Positions 39,467 through 47,773 of a DNA stretch of 64,000 nt are shown in pieces. Source of the stretch: Bartonella sp. B1099 (GTDB taxonomy: Bacteria; Pseudomonadota; Alphaproteobacteria; Rhizobiales; Rhizobiaceae). Positions within the stretch are counted from its first letter, which is position 1; each line of letters opens with the position of its first letter. The stretch is from NCBI RefSeq assembly GCF_944801835.1, contig NZ_CALYLN010000001.1, positions 186,001-250,000 of the forward strand, given 5' to 3'. Position numbers and translations under genes: made by a program. The notes beneath the pieces are model-generated. The model had not been told where the DNA came from. It did no database searches and saw only the letters and a list, made by a program, of their open reading frames with translations.

Positions 39467-40665
39467 ACAACAAAAGAAGCAAGCATCCAACACCTGCAAA
39501 ACAACCATTTCTCTTAACTTTTACGATAAAAACAACAGCCCGCAATTTTATCTTGAGAATATTCTTTTAGTATGAAGCCCAAAACATTATGAAGGGAATA
39601 TTCTTAAAAAGAAAAAAATAAGTTTAAACAAGTGATAGGCTTCTCTCTCCTCGCCTTAAAATGAAGGTTTCTTAAATCCATGCCAATAGATCAATAAGGT
39701 CTCTCCATAATCTTCCTTGGGTTTCACCTTTCATGAGATCCTTGCTCCACCCAGACAAACAAGCCTTTTCCTTAAAGAGATAACAAATACCCTAGGAGAA
39801 TTCAGGGAGAGAATATTGAATGAGAAAAGCAAAATCCATAAAATTGGCTCATTTCCCACTCTCATCTTCAATCAATTAAAATTATTTATCTACCATCACC
39901 AGCAAAGCTAACATATGAGAACAAACACAAAAAAAAAGACGTCTTATGAAATATCTGAAATGTCAAGAACGGCTGTCCGCATCGGTGGCGCGTATATAAT
40001 TGTATCGGTTTGTTCCTTTTCTTGAATGAAAGAAGAGGTGTGTACAATGAATATTATACTCTTTAAATTGATACAGTTCCGTGCGACAGAGTGAAATGAG
40101 CTTGAGAAAATAAGGGTAAAAAAGCAATACAATGGAGTGTTCTCTGCTTCGCAAGAACAATGAGTCATCCATAAAGAGCGTTATCTTTTACAACGGTTAA
40201 TTCATTAAGCACATCTATCTTTAAGCTTGAGAAGGAACAAAACCGCCCCCATCATAAGACTTGTGCCAGCTCGTGGGCATACGATAAGGCTCTTGGCCCT
40301 TGAAACGGTAAAAGGCATTTTTCGTCCTTTCTTATACAATTTTACTCCACACGCCCCCCGCTGTATCAGCAAGAGATCTTGACTGATGCAATATAGAACA
40401 GACTTAAAATAAGGGAATCTTAGGGTATTCAGAGTTCTAATTCAAGTTCAACAGCACTATATTATCATTATAGATCAATATCTTATTCAAGATCGAATAT
40501 GTTGCGCTGTGAAATATTATTCACCTTACAACGCATTTTTCCAAGCAAGTCTTCTCGACAAAAAGAATATTTTTGTTAAGATGCCCTTGAAAGATTTTAC
40601 CTTCTTCATGTCCTCTTATAGACCTCAGAGTATCGTAAAAATCGTGCAATTGGGAATAAACGAAA
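39467..40665. other. gene-poor spacer
   Basis: No supported gene. It holds diverged copies of the dispersed repeat (GGCTCTTGGCCCTTGAAACGG, TTTCTTATACAATTTTAC, TTAAAATAAGGGAATCTTAGGGTATTCA around 40290-40435), related to 34200-34370. Confidence 0.45.
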
Positions 40666-41001
40666 ATGAATTTACAGCAAATTGCTCCTGATATTTTTAT
40701 CGGCGCTCAAGTGAATATAGAAAATATCAAAACATTGGCAGAAGCTGGTTTTAAAACAATTATCTGTAACCGCCCTGATCATGAAGAACCTCATCAACCT
40801 GCTTTTTTGAGCATTAAAACGGTCGCAAATGACTATGGCATAAAAGCCTATTACCTTCCCATTTCTCCTCCGACCATAGAAAAATCAGATATTGAGACCA
40901 TGCAAACAATTTTAAAAACAGCATCTCTGCCTCTTCTCGCCTATTGCCATCGCGGAACGCGTTCGCTGCATCTTTACCGTTTAGCACGTCTTGAATCATA
41001 A
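40666..41001 (+). CDS. DUF442 / TIGR01244-type phosphatase-like (Blh-like) protein
   Basis: The 111-residue product (IAPDIFIGAQVNIENIKTLAEAGFKTIICNRPDHEEP) belongs to the beta-lactamase-hydrolase-like phosphatase family. It has the tyrosine/dual-specificity phosphatase fold with the P-loop CHRGTRS (Cys-x5-Arg/Ser) near residue 93. Members are often fused or linked to sulfide-oxidising or rhodanese proteins. Full-length stand-alone members are about 110-140 residues, so this one is complete or slightly short. It has no obvious operon partner. ATG 40666 follows a weak purine stretch. Confidence 0.8.
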   Translation: MNLQQIAPDIFIGAQVNIENIKTLAEAGFKTIICNRPDHEEPHQPAFLSIKTVANDYGIKAYYLPISPPTIEKSDIETMQTILKTASLPLLAYCHRGTRSLHLYRLARLES

Positions 41002-41447
41002 GCTTCGCATGCTTCCCATACACTCTAAAAGGCAAAGATTCTTCAATGCGCACTGATCTGTAAAAAAATCCTCTGTCAATCATCGTTGTCTCGTGCCTTC
41101 TCCTTGAGCTTCTTCCTGGAGCCCTCTTCATTAGGACACGATAAACGCTTTGCTCTTTAAAGATACAACAAACCTCCACCCCTAAAGCTATAAAAATTCC
41201 TGCAAATTGATAAAGCGATTAGCTTTTAAAAGAAAAAAGTCATCGATTTTAAATTTTGTGAAATTGTAAGGTTAAAAGTGTAAGAAGTTAAAAAAACAGT
41301 TCTCCTTTTTCTTCTCATCTCTTCTTGCCAAAGATGCTGTATCCTTATTCATTTACGATTCATCATAAATTTTAACGAATCAGAAAGAAACAAGCAGTAA
41401 AGTTTTAATTGACAACAAAAACCATACAATTAACTTTGAAAAAGACA
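41002..41447. other. intergenic
   Basis: About 450 bases without a supported gene. A minus-strand frame overlapping the previous gene (40814-41179) is treated as a shadow. Confidence 0.4.
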
Positions 41448-41609
41448 ATGCCTCAATCAGATCTTCAGATATTCGATTCTCCCTCTCAACAACGCAAGAA
41501 ACATATATTCCGTGATGTTTTGGAATATATGTTTGTGATGATCATCACTTTAAGTGCTATTTTTGCGAGTTTTCTCTCTTTTTCAGATACAGTTAGAGCA
41601 TATTTTTAA
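41448..41609 (+). CDS. possible small membrane protein
   Basis: Starting at ATG 41448 (TTG 41409 is possible), a 53-residue product begins MPQSDLQIFDSPSQQRKK and then has one hydrophobic segment (YMFVMIITLSAIFASFLSF). The ribosome-binding site is weak. It ends overlapping the 3' end of ribF on the other strand. No family recognised. The membrane segment after a basic stretch gives some support, but this could be chance. Confidence 0.35.
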   Translation: MPQSDLQIFDSPSQQRKKHIFRDVLEYMFVMIITLSAIFASFLSFSDTVRAYF

Positions 41610-42609
41610 AAGTAAGTAGCCTATCCAACTTGGAGAGGGGTTGAACTGTCTTTAAAATTTCTTTTGCTTTTTTTTCATCATGGTGCATTTGTGCAATCAG
41701 AGGTTCAAGCCCATCAAATTTTTCTTGCCCGCGCAAAAACTGGAAAAAAGAAACGGTACAGCTTTCCCCATAAAGGTCGTCATTAAAGTCAAATAAATAG
41801 GTTTCCAAAAGGGGTTCCCCATCTTTAACAACCGTTGGACGACAGCCAAAACTTGCAACCCCATCATATAAAATACCGTTGGCACGACGCAAGCGTACCG
41901 CATAAACACCATGAGCCAAACGAACTTGAGGAGGCAACATCTGATTAGCGGTAGGAAATCCCAAAAGACGTCCAAGTTTGTCGCCTTGAATAATATTGGA
42001 GCATACCCGATAGTGATAGCCTAACAAATGAGCAGCTTTGTCCACTTCCCCTTGTGAAAGAAGTTGCCGAATAAAACTAGAGGAAATGATCAACGGTTGT
42101 GAATCTTGAGAACGAGAAACACCTGGATGAGAAACGCAAGGGACTTGCACGACCTGAAATCCAATTTCTTCTCCTCTTTGGCAAAGAAGAAGAACATTTC
42201 CACTTTTCTGATGACCAAATTGAAAATTTTCACCTGTCACCACAACGGAAACATCAAAAATTTCCTTTAAAATCGATTTGATAAATTCATCGGCTGAAAG
42301 AGTGGCAAATTGAGCATCAAAGGGCTGTTCAATCACGCCATCAAAGCCAAGGATTTTAAAAATTTCAGCTTTTTCAGCCGCCTCAGTCAAACGATAGACA
42401 GGCGCTGAACGTTGAAAAAAACTTCTTGGATGCGGTTCAAAGGTTAAAACAACAGCTGGTTTCTTTTTTATCCGTGCGAAATCAAGGGCTTTTTGCAACA
42501 CCCCCTGATGCCCACAATGAACACCATCAAAATTTCCAAGTGCCAACACAGCTCCCCGCCAAACTGAGGGAAAAGTACGAATTCCCTGAAGACGCAAAAA
42601 ATTAGCCAT
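41593..42609 (-). CDS. ribF: bifunctional riboflavin kinase / FAD synthetase
   Basis: Start ATG 42609 overlaps the TAA of the upstream HAD gene (TAATG); a GTG 15 bases earlier is less likely. The 338-residue protein has the N-terminal nucleotidyltransferase domain with LGNFDGVHCGH, which transfers AMP to FMN. A C-terminal riboflavin kinase domain has GRLLGFPTAN, which makes FMN from riboflavin. Length and domain order are normal for RibF. It is cytoplasmic, a core gene, and coupled to the HAD-family phosphatase. Confidence 0.95.
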   Translation of the reverse strand: MANFLRLQGIRTFPSVWRGAVLALGNFDGVHCGHQGVLQKALDFARIKKKPAVVLTFEPHPRSFFQRSAPVYRLTEAAEKAEIFKILGFDGVIEQPFDAQFATLSADEFIKSILKEIFDVSVVVTGENFQFGHQKSGNVLLLCQRGEEIGFQVVQVPCVSHPGVSRSQDSQPLIISSSFIRQLLSQGEVDKAAHLLGYHYRVCSNIIQGDKLGRLLGFPTANQMLPPQVRLAHGVYAVRLRRANGILYDGVASFGCRPTVVKDGEPLLETYLFDFNDDLYGESCTVSFFQFLRGQEKFDGLEPLIAQMHHDEKKAKEILKTVQPLSKLDRLLTFKNML

Positions 42610-43478
42610 TACTGAAGTGCCCACATGATTGCTTGTGGCCTATAACCATGACGTTCGAGAGAAGAATACAAAGCTTGCTTATCAACCACACCATTTTGCA
42701 TATAATCATAACGATGAATCCCCCCCATAATATAAAGGGCATCAAGACCAAATTGAGCCGCCCCTTTAATATCCGTCAAAAGACCATCACCAATCGCTAA
42801 AATTTGACTTTTTTCTACTGTCCCCCGTATTTTTTGAAGTTTTTCAAAGGCACACTCATAAATAGGCGCATGAGGTTTTCCAGCGATACGAACTTCCCCT
42901 CCTAATTGTTGATAAAGACGTGCCAATGCGCCGGCACACCAAAATTCCTTATTTCCATAATGGACAATCACATCCGGATTAGCACAAATAAACGGTAAAT
43001 TCCGCGCCCTTATGCGACGAAACATCGCCTCATAAGCAGAGGGTTCTTTCTCAAACTCTTCAAGAAAACCGCTACAAACGACAACAGAAGCTTCTCTTTC
43101 TTCAACAAATTCACACGTCAATCCTTCAAACAACACCAAATCACGTTGTGGACCAATGAAAAAAACTTTACGCGGTGCAGCACAAATGAGATCCCGCGTA
43201 ACATCCCCTGATGTGATAATGGCATCATAATAGTCACGATGAACATTCATGCTTTGTAATTGGGCCGCAACATCTTCCCGGAGTCGAGGAGAATTGGTCA
43301 ATAAAATGACCGTTTTTCCCATTTGTCGAATTTTATACAATGCTTTCAACGCTGGTTCAAATGCCTGTACACCATTATGCACAACACCCCATACATCACA
43401 AAAAACAGCATCATAACGTTCTATAACAGTCTCAATATGGGTAAGTTCATTCATGGGGGACCTATCTCTATTTGTCAT
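42609..43478 (-). CDS. TIGR01459-family HAD-type hydrolase
   Basis: The 289-residue product begins after ATG 43478 or, more likely by family length, ATG 43454 (MNELTHIETVIERY). HAD motif I is DAVFCDVWGVVHNG. Next come the threonine/serine motif LLTNSPR, the lysine region around GKPHAPIYECA and the acidic motif GDGLLTDIKGA. The fold is that of the NagD/PGP-like branch with a cap domain (RIRARNLPFICANPD). It dephosphorylates a small phosphorylated metabolite, substrate unknown. The coupling with ribF is typical for alphaproteobacteria and suggests a flavin-related or housekeeping role. Confidence 0.9.
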   Translation of the reverse strand: MTNRDRSPMNELTHIETVIERYDAVFCDVWGVVHNGVQAFEPALKALYKIRQMGKTVILLTNSPRLREDVAAQLQSMNVHRDYYDAIITSGDVTRDLICAAPRKVFFIGPQRDLVLFEGLTCEFVEEREASVVVCSGFLEEFEKEPSAYEAMFRRIRARNLPFICANPDVIVHYGNKEFWCAGALARLYQQLGGEVRIAGKPHAPIYECAFEKLQKIRGTVEKSQILAIGDGLLTDIKGAAQFGLDALYIMGGIHRYDYMQNGVVDKQALYSSLERHGYRPQAIMWALQ

Positions 43479-44465
43479 TGATCAAGCTGTCTTTTACTTT
43501 AAAACTACTTACCGAAAGATAATATTTCTGTCATCTGCTTTCTCAAACCATATCCCAACTTTACATCACTTATTAAAGATCATAAGAAATGATAAAATAA
43601 ATAAGCTATCGTTAAGTCGTGCAAAATTCTAAAACGCTTTATAACAAAAGCTTATCATTCCACAATACTCATTTCTTCATAAAAACTTCAATTCCAACAA
43701 CAACTGCGTTGATACAGTTTTTTAGCGAAAATACTCAAGTTCTTAATTTGGAAAATAAACAGATTAAAAAACGCCTAAAAATTACTTCCTTAGGGATAAA
43801 ATCCTTGATTTATAATTATCGTTTATTCTTCAAGCCTCATGAGAAGCCCAAATATCTTTTCTCATTTCAAATCTGTTTATATTAAATCAATCACAACACT
43901 TTGTTTGCCCATTCATTGAGTAGAATGAGCAATAAAAACACTTAAAGATAAAGAATAAAATATTTCTTCCTCTCAAACGCAAAAATTGTGGGAGTATTTT
44001 GAACTGACAGAGGATTAGAACTATGCGCCATTGTACACCTTTTTTCAGGAAAGATAGAAACATGGCGTTTATCCTATCCATAGAAGCTTTCCCTTGCTAC
44101 ACTTCACGCAGCACCATTCATGAAATGAGGACGAGCCTTGAGAAAGATTTTTTTTAAACAAGCAGATGAAGTGACAAAATCCAAGCTATTCTGTTTTTGT
44201 GTGTTGCATGAGGGATGTTCACTCATGAAAGCTTTTCCCTCTCATTATGATATCTCAACCACATAAGAAAAGCCATTTTGGTTATTGATCAAAGACCTCG
44301 TGAGGCACCCACAGAGAGCTGAATTTTAAACTCCACAGAGAGATTGTTGCTCCCTTCACAAATGCAGAGCTGAGGACATCATTTTGCTGAGCACGTCTTA
44401 AAAATTTGAAAGGCAAACAGTCTCTCCTTCAATAAATCTACCCGTTTTCAGAAAAACGATTTTTA
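43479..44465. other. gene-poor spacer with a dispersed repeat
   Basis: No supported gene; an 88-codon frame (43619-43885) has no support. The part 44080-44465 is a diverged copy of 29990-30380, the DNA upstream of the integrase remnant, sharing several 12-20 base blocks in order. Confidence 0.55.
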
Positions 44466-44736
44466 TTGCCAAGCTCTTAAAATTATTTTACCCACTGAAA
44501 GATATTTTGGTCACATACGCAAAGATCAAGAGGAACGACAAATTCAAAACCTCAAACCATAAATTTATCCCGCTTTGCGTTTTTTTTCGAATTCCGGGAG
44601 ATTTTGCACTGTCCAGGTGCTTCCCAGCACTAAAAGCAAAATGCTGACTAGGATTCAGTGTTTTCAAGCTCCCGGAATACTAAATGCGAGGGCGCTCGCA
44701 CTAGGCGGGGACAAATGCAAACTCAAAATCTTAATA
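44466..44736. repeat. tandem duplication unit 1 (271 bp): integrase scrap, Brt-like RNA, truncated trp start
   Basis: The block starting TTGCCAAGCTCTTAAAATTA at 44466 recurs at 44737, and every matching landmark has the same 271-base offset. The unit contains an integrase scrap (GHIRKDQEERQI), the Brt-like leader, and the first nine codons of the XRE gene, which then run into unit 2. The two units differ most in the integrase scrap and least in the leader. Confidence 0.85.
44590..44715 (+). ncRNA. Brt-like regulatory RNA, copy 1
   Basis: A strong stem pairs ATTCCGGGAG (44591-44600) with CTCCCGGAAT (44669-44678). It encloses a conserved 68-base interior, followed by a small hairpin GCGAG/CTCGC (44686-44699). 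In Bartonella henselae a family of small RNAs (Brt) precedes genes for XRE-type regulators (Trp) and controls them; this leader has the same placement. The gene behind this copy is cut off after nine codons. Exact RNA ends cannot be read from sequence. Confidence 0.6.
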
Positions 44737-44860
44737 TTGCCAAGCTCTTAAAATTACTTTATGAATCAAAAGGTGTTTTGGTCGTCTACGCAACGATCAA
44801 GTGGGCCTTGAAAACCTAAAACCCTAGCGTAAAAATGAACCCACTCTGTGGGTGTCCCGG

Positions 44861-44985
44861 AATTCCGGGAGATTTTGCTATGTCCAGGTGCTTCCCAGCA
44901 CTAAAAGCAAAATGCTGACTAGGGTTCAGTGTTTTCAAGCTCCCGGAATACTAAATGCGAGGGCGCTCGCAACCGGAGGGGGCAA
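44861..44985 (+). ncRNA. Brt-like regulatory RNA, copy 2, leader of the XRE gene
   Basis: Same structure as copy 1: perfect 10-bp stem ATTCCGGGAG (44862-44871)/CTCCCGGAAT (44940-44949), then hairpin GCGAG/CTCGC (44957-44970), then Shine-Dalgarno GGAGG (44975-44979) and ATG 44986. The interior is almost unchanged between copies (two or three substitutions), implying selection on the RNA. The closeness of the last hairpin to the Shine-Dalgarno suggests control of translation or early termination. Confidence 0.65.
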
Positions 44986-45345
44986 ATGCAAGCTCAGAAC
45001 CTTAATATTGATCTTTTTGTTGGCAAAAAAATTCGCTTGAAGCGAAAAATGTTGGGAATATCTCAAAAAACCTTAGGAGACGCTTTAGGGGTAAGTTTTC
45101 AACAAATTCAAAAGTATGAAAAAGGCTTAAATCGCGTGAGCGCAGGACGTTTAAAGGAAATTTCCGATATCCTAAAAGTTCCGGTTTCCTTTTTTTATGC
45201 GGATATTATCACAAAAGAAAACACCTCGTACCCTCATGAAGAAATTGCATCAAGCAAAGAGGAATTTTTGCTTTTAAAAAGTTTTAGAGTCCTGACCTCT
45301 GTCAAACAAAAAGCCATTTTAAAATTAATTTCTGATCAAAATTAA
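44986..45345 (+). CDS. XRE-family transcriptional regulator (Trp-like)
   Basis: ATG 44986 is chosen because GGAGG lies 6 bases upstream; longer frames start inside the RNA leader. The 119-residue product has a helix-turn-helix at residues ~14-70 (IRLKRKMLGISQKTLGDALGV, SFQQIQKYEKG, LKEISDILKVPVSFFY). A short C-terminal tail ends in KQKAILKLISDQN. It resembles the small XRE regulators found beside Brt RNAs in Bartonella, reported to affect badA adhesin expression. Targets here could include the autotransporter cluster, but nothing in the sequence proves this. Confidence 0.85.
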   Translation: MQAQNLNIDLFVGKKIRLKRKMLGISQKTLGDALGVSFQQIQKYEKGLNRVSAGRLKEISDILKVPVSFFYADIITKENTSYPHEEIASSKEEFLLLKSFRVLTSVKQKAILKLISDQN

Positions 45346-45976
45346 AATATTTTAAGTGATTTCTATCCTTTAATCTTCTTACTATCTTAAAGAACAAAGC
45401 CCTGCAATTTATAAACAACGCGTTTTTTTACAGGTTCTCCTTGATTGACTTTATAGGATAGAAAGCACGACTTTTTCTTCATAAGCCTTCATGCCACTTC
45501 ATCAATATTTTTCTGAAAATATCTCGCAACACATCATGGAAAGAGTGCTCTCATTGAGCCATCATGAAAACAATTTATGATATAAGCCTTAAATATTGAG
45601 CGATACTTCTTTTGACTGTTCCAAATTTGAAAAAGTTCTATCCTCTCCCCTGCGTTTAAAAGGACCAGCTTACAATCTGATGTCTTGTCTAACAGTTTCA
45701 CTGAGCTGACTTCAACATCTCAAAGGACAATGTTCCATGAAGCTCTACGAGCAAAAACGTCCTAAAAAGTTAACTTCCTGCGCACCTTGAAGCGCAAAAA
45801 CGCTTCAATCCAATCCAGTCTGTAAATAATGCAACAATCCAGCTTTTTAAGTGAGCACATTGACTTGATTTATTTCATATCACCAACCTCAAGGAACCGC
45901 CTCTCATGAGACTGTAAGGTTTGTCCTGATCTCACACATTTTTGCAATAAACATCAAGGAGAATCAATAAAACCAA
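45346..45976. other. gene-poor spacer
   Basis: No supported gene. Bases 45468-45560 are a diverged copy of the integrase 3' end and flank (31183-31265). Bases 45790-45850 contain the CTGTAAATAATGCAACAATCC version of the degenerate repeat. Confidence 0.5.
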
Positions 45977-46723
45977 TCACGGGCTTGCAAAGGGGTTGTA
46001 AGATCCATTATCTTGCCGCCATTTTGAAGGTTCGGTGAAGTCGCTTGACCAAAGACCAATCTTGTTGTTACGTGCTTTTTCTTCTGCATGATGGTACTGC
46101 GTTGGAAGAGGATTTTTGCCCTCCTTTGAGAGCACCAACATCCCTTCTGTAAGACCTGCCTCGGCTAAATCAACCCCTTGAACAAAACATTGCGCATAAT
46201 AAACACCATTGTGCATAAAAGCCCGCTTACAAGATAAATCCTGATCAAGTGTTTTGGTAACAAGCCAAGCCATTGTAACCACACCACAGGGCCATTCTTG
46301 ATCCTTTAATTTTGCTTTTTGGCGGGGTGCGCATGTGTCCACACCATAAAGATGAATATCACGAGTCATATGAGATCGCCAAGATTGTGCAGAAGGCGTC
46401 AGCAATTTAAACGTAACCCCACTGGTAACCGATGCCCTTCCATGAAAAACAACTGTATTATTGACACCATCACTTGATAAAACTGTCCTCTGCCGATCGA
46501 GCACTGGTTTATTTTTTTCAAGCGCAGGTTCATTTTTTTCTAAAGACTGTTGAGTAATCGATTGACTTAAATCTTTTTCTTCCCGATAGAGATCCACAAT
46601 ATCTTGGATATCTTGCGTTTTTAATATTTTAAGAAAGCTGAAATCTATTTTATCTCTATATTGGCTTAATCCCCACACTATGGCCCCCATAATGTAAATA
46701 ATAACAATCCATTTAAATAGCAT
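45977..46723 (-). CDS. membrane-anchored SNase-like (thermonuclease fold) protein
   Basis: The 248-residue product has an N-terminal membrane segment (WIVIIYIMGAIVWGL). A charged linker holds imperfect LEKNEPALEKNKPVLD repeats. A C-terminal staphylococcal-nuclease-like domain of ~130 residues (VVFHGRASVTSG, IHLYGVDTCAPRQ, EEKARNNKIGLW) ends it. In active nucleases the segment reads G-D-A/T-P-E; here the expected glutamate after DT is not seen (DTCAPRQ), so catalysis is doubtful. Related rhizobial proteins are annotated as ExoI-like or thermonuclease. It is divergent from the virB operon and probably periplasmic. Confidence 0.75.
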   Translation of the reverse strand: MLFKWIVIIYIMGAIVWGLSQYRDKIDFSFLKILKTQDIQDIVDLYREEKDLSQSITQQSLEKNEPALEKNKPVLDRQRTVLSSDGVNNTVVFHGRASVTSGVTFKLLTPSAQSWRSHMTRDIHLYGVDTCAPRQKAKLKDQEWPCGVVTMAWLVTKTLDQDLSCKRAFMHNGVYYAQCFVQGVDLAEAGLTEGMLVLSKEGKNPLPTQYHHAEEKARNNKIGLWSSDFTEPSKWRQDNGSYNPFASP

Positions 46724-47117
46724 TTCTTAACACGCTCGCTCAAAAAGTTCATATTTTTCTATCATTTTACATTATTTATCAGCAATCCCCTTGTTTTTAA
46801 AGAAAAAAATATAAATATCTGTTTTGTATATTAACTACATTTTGTAAAAAATAATATTCTCTCTCACCTTATTTTAATATTGTTGTCTTAACCAGAAACA
46901 CAACTTAAAATTGCCATTTTTATATAACACAATCTCAGTTTGAAAAGACTTCTGTCTCTTTAAGAAGAGCGTTTGAGAGTGAGAAAATCCACGATCAAGA
47001 CTTTAAAAACAAAAAAAACAAGGAGTTTAAACTGTCAAAAATAACAGAATTCTCCAGTTGTTAGAGGCAATGAAATGTCAACAGATGAACAAATATTGTT
47101 TGTTAAAGAGAGGTAAA
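46724..47117. other. virB promoter region
   Basis: About 390 bases, AT-rich, divergent between the SNase-like gene and virB2. It must contain the virB operon promoter, known in B. henselae to respond to BatR/BatS and RpoH1. I could not place confident promoter boxes; TTGCCATTTTTATATAAC at about 46910-46927 is one candidate region. Confidence 0.5.
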
Positions 47118-47441
47118 ATGACAGATAATAGATTTCAGAACATCATTTTTATCGTGACCATGCTGCTTTTTACAGCAGTATTTTTGTCCGATCTTTCTTA
47201 TGCTGCTCCTTCTTCTCCTAGTGGGGGTGATTTCGGGAATCTTGATGGTGTTTTAGGCAACATTGTTACAATGATGACGGGCGCAACGGCAAAGCTCATT
47301 GCCATTATATGTGTTGCTGCTGTAGGTATTGGCTGGATGTACGGCTTTATTGATTTACGCAAAGCAGCTTACTGTGTTCTGGGTATTGCGATTGTTTTTG
47401 GGGCTCCCACTCTCGTCGGTAAATTAGCGGGCACAACATAA
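47118..47441 (+). CDS. virB2: T4SS pilin VirB2
   Basis: Start ATG 47118 (MTDNRFQ) follows AGAGAGG; the longer frame has no better site. The 107-residue product has a long signal peptide ending near SYA-APSS. Two hydrophobic segments follow (LIAIICVAAVGIGWMYGFI and YCVLGIAIVFGAPTLVG), the layout of VirB2 propilins. It forms the extracellular pilus of the VirB/VirD4 system. It is first of an operon with virB3 starting 1 base after its stop. Confidence 0.92.
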   Translation: MTDNRFQNIIFIVTMLLFTAVFLSDLSYAAPSSPSGGDFGNLDGVLGNIVTMMTGATAKLIAIICVAAVGIGWMYGFIDLRKAAYCVLGIAIVFGAPTLVGKLAGTT

Positions 47442-47442
47442 A

Positions 47443-47751
47443 ATGAACGAAGATACCCTTTTCTTGGCCTGTACACGTCCGGCCATGTTTGCCGGTGTTA
47501 CAATGGAAGCGATGGCACTCAATGTCATGGCAACATCTATTCTCTTTATTTTGACCAGTGGTTTTACCATGTTTGGTTTAGGCATCGGGATGCACTTTAT
47601 TTTACGTGAAGTGACAAAATATGATCACAACCAATTTCGCGTATTATTTGCGTGGCTCAATACAAGAGGAAAACAAAAAAATCTCAGCCGATGGGGAGGC
47701 GGTTCTACCTCCCCCTTACGCCTTGTCCGCACTTATAAGGAACTACGCTGA
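47443..47751 (+). CDS. virB3: T4SS protein VirB3
   Basis: The 102-residue product begins MNEDTLFLACTRPAMFAG, typical of VirB3 (FxxATRPAM-like). It has a hydrophobic stretch (LNVMATSILFILTSGFTMFGLGIGM) and a C-terminal tail. VirB3 is an inner-membrane partner of the VirB4 ATPase. Spacing to virB2 is 1 base; virB4 begins 22 bases after its stop. Confidence 0.92.
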   Translation: MNEDTLFLACTRPAMFAGVTMEAMALNVMATSILFILTSGFTMFGLGIGMHFILREVTKYDHNQFRVLFAWLNTRGKQKNLSRWGGGSTSPLRLVRTYKELR

Positions 47752-47773
47752 AGGAACAAAACCGGTGAAACAG

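Noticed and set aside
44852-45040. Longer upstream starts for the XRE gene and a frame across the leader
   Set aside because: The leader is a conserved structured RNA present twice; GGAGG at 44975 and ATG 44986 give the natural start.
47621-47773. N-terminal extension of virB4
   Set aside because: It overlaps virB3 in another frame and would add 51 residues not expected for VirB4; ATG 47774 or GTG 47765 fit better.
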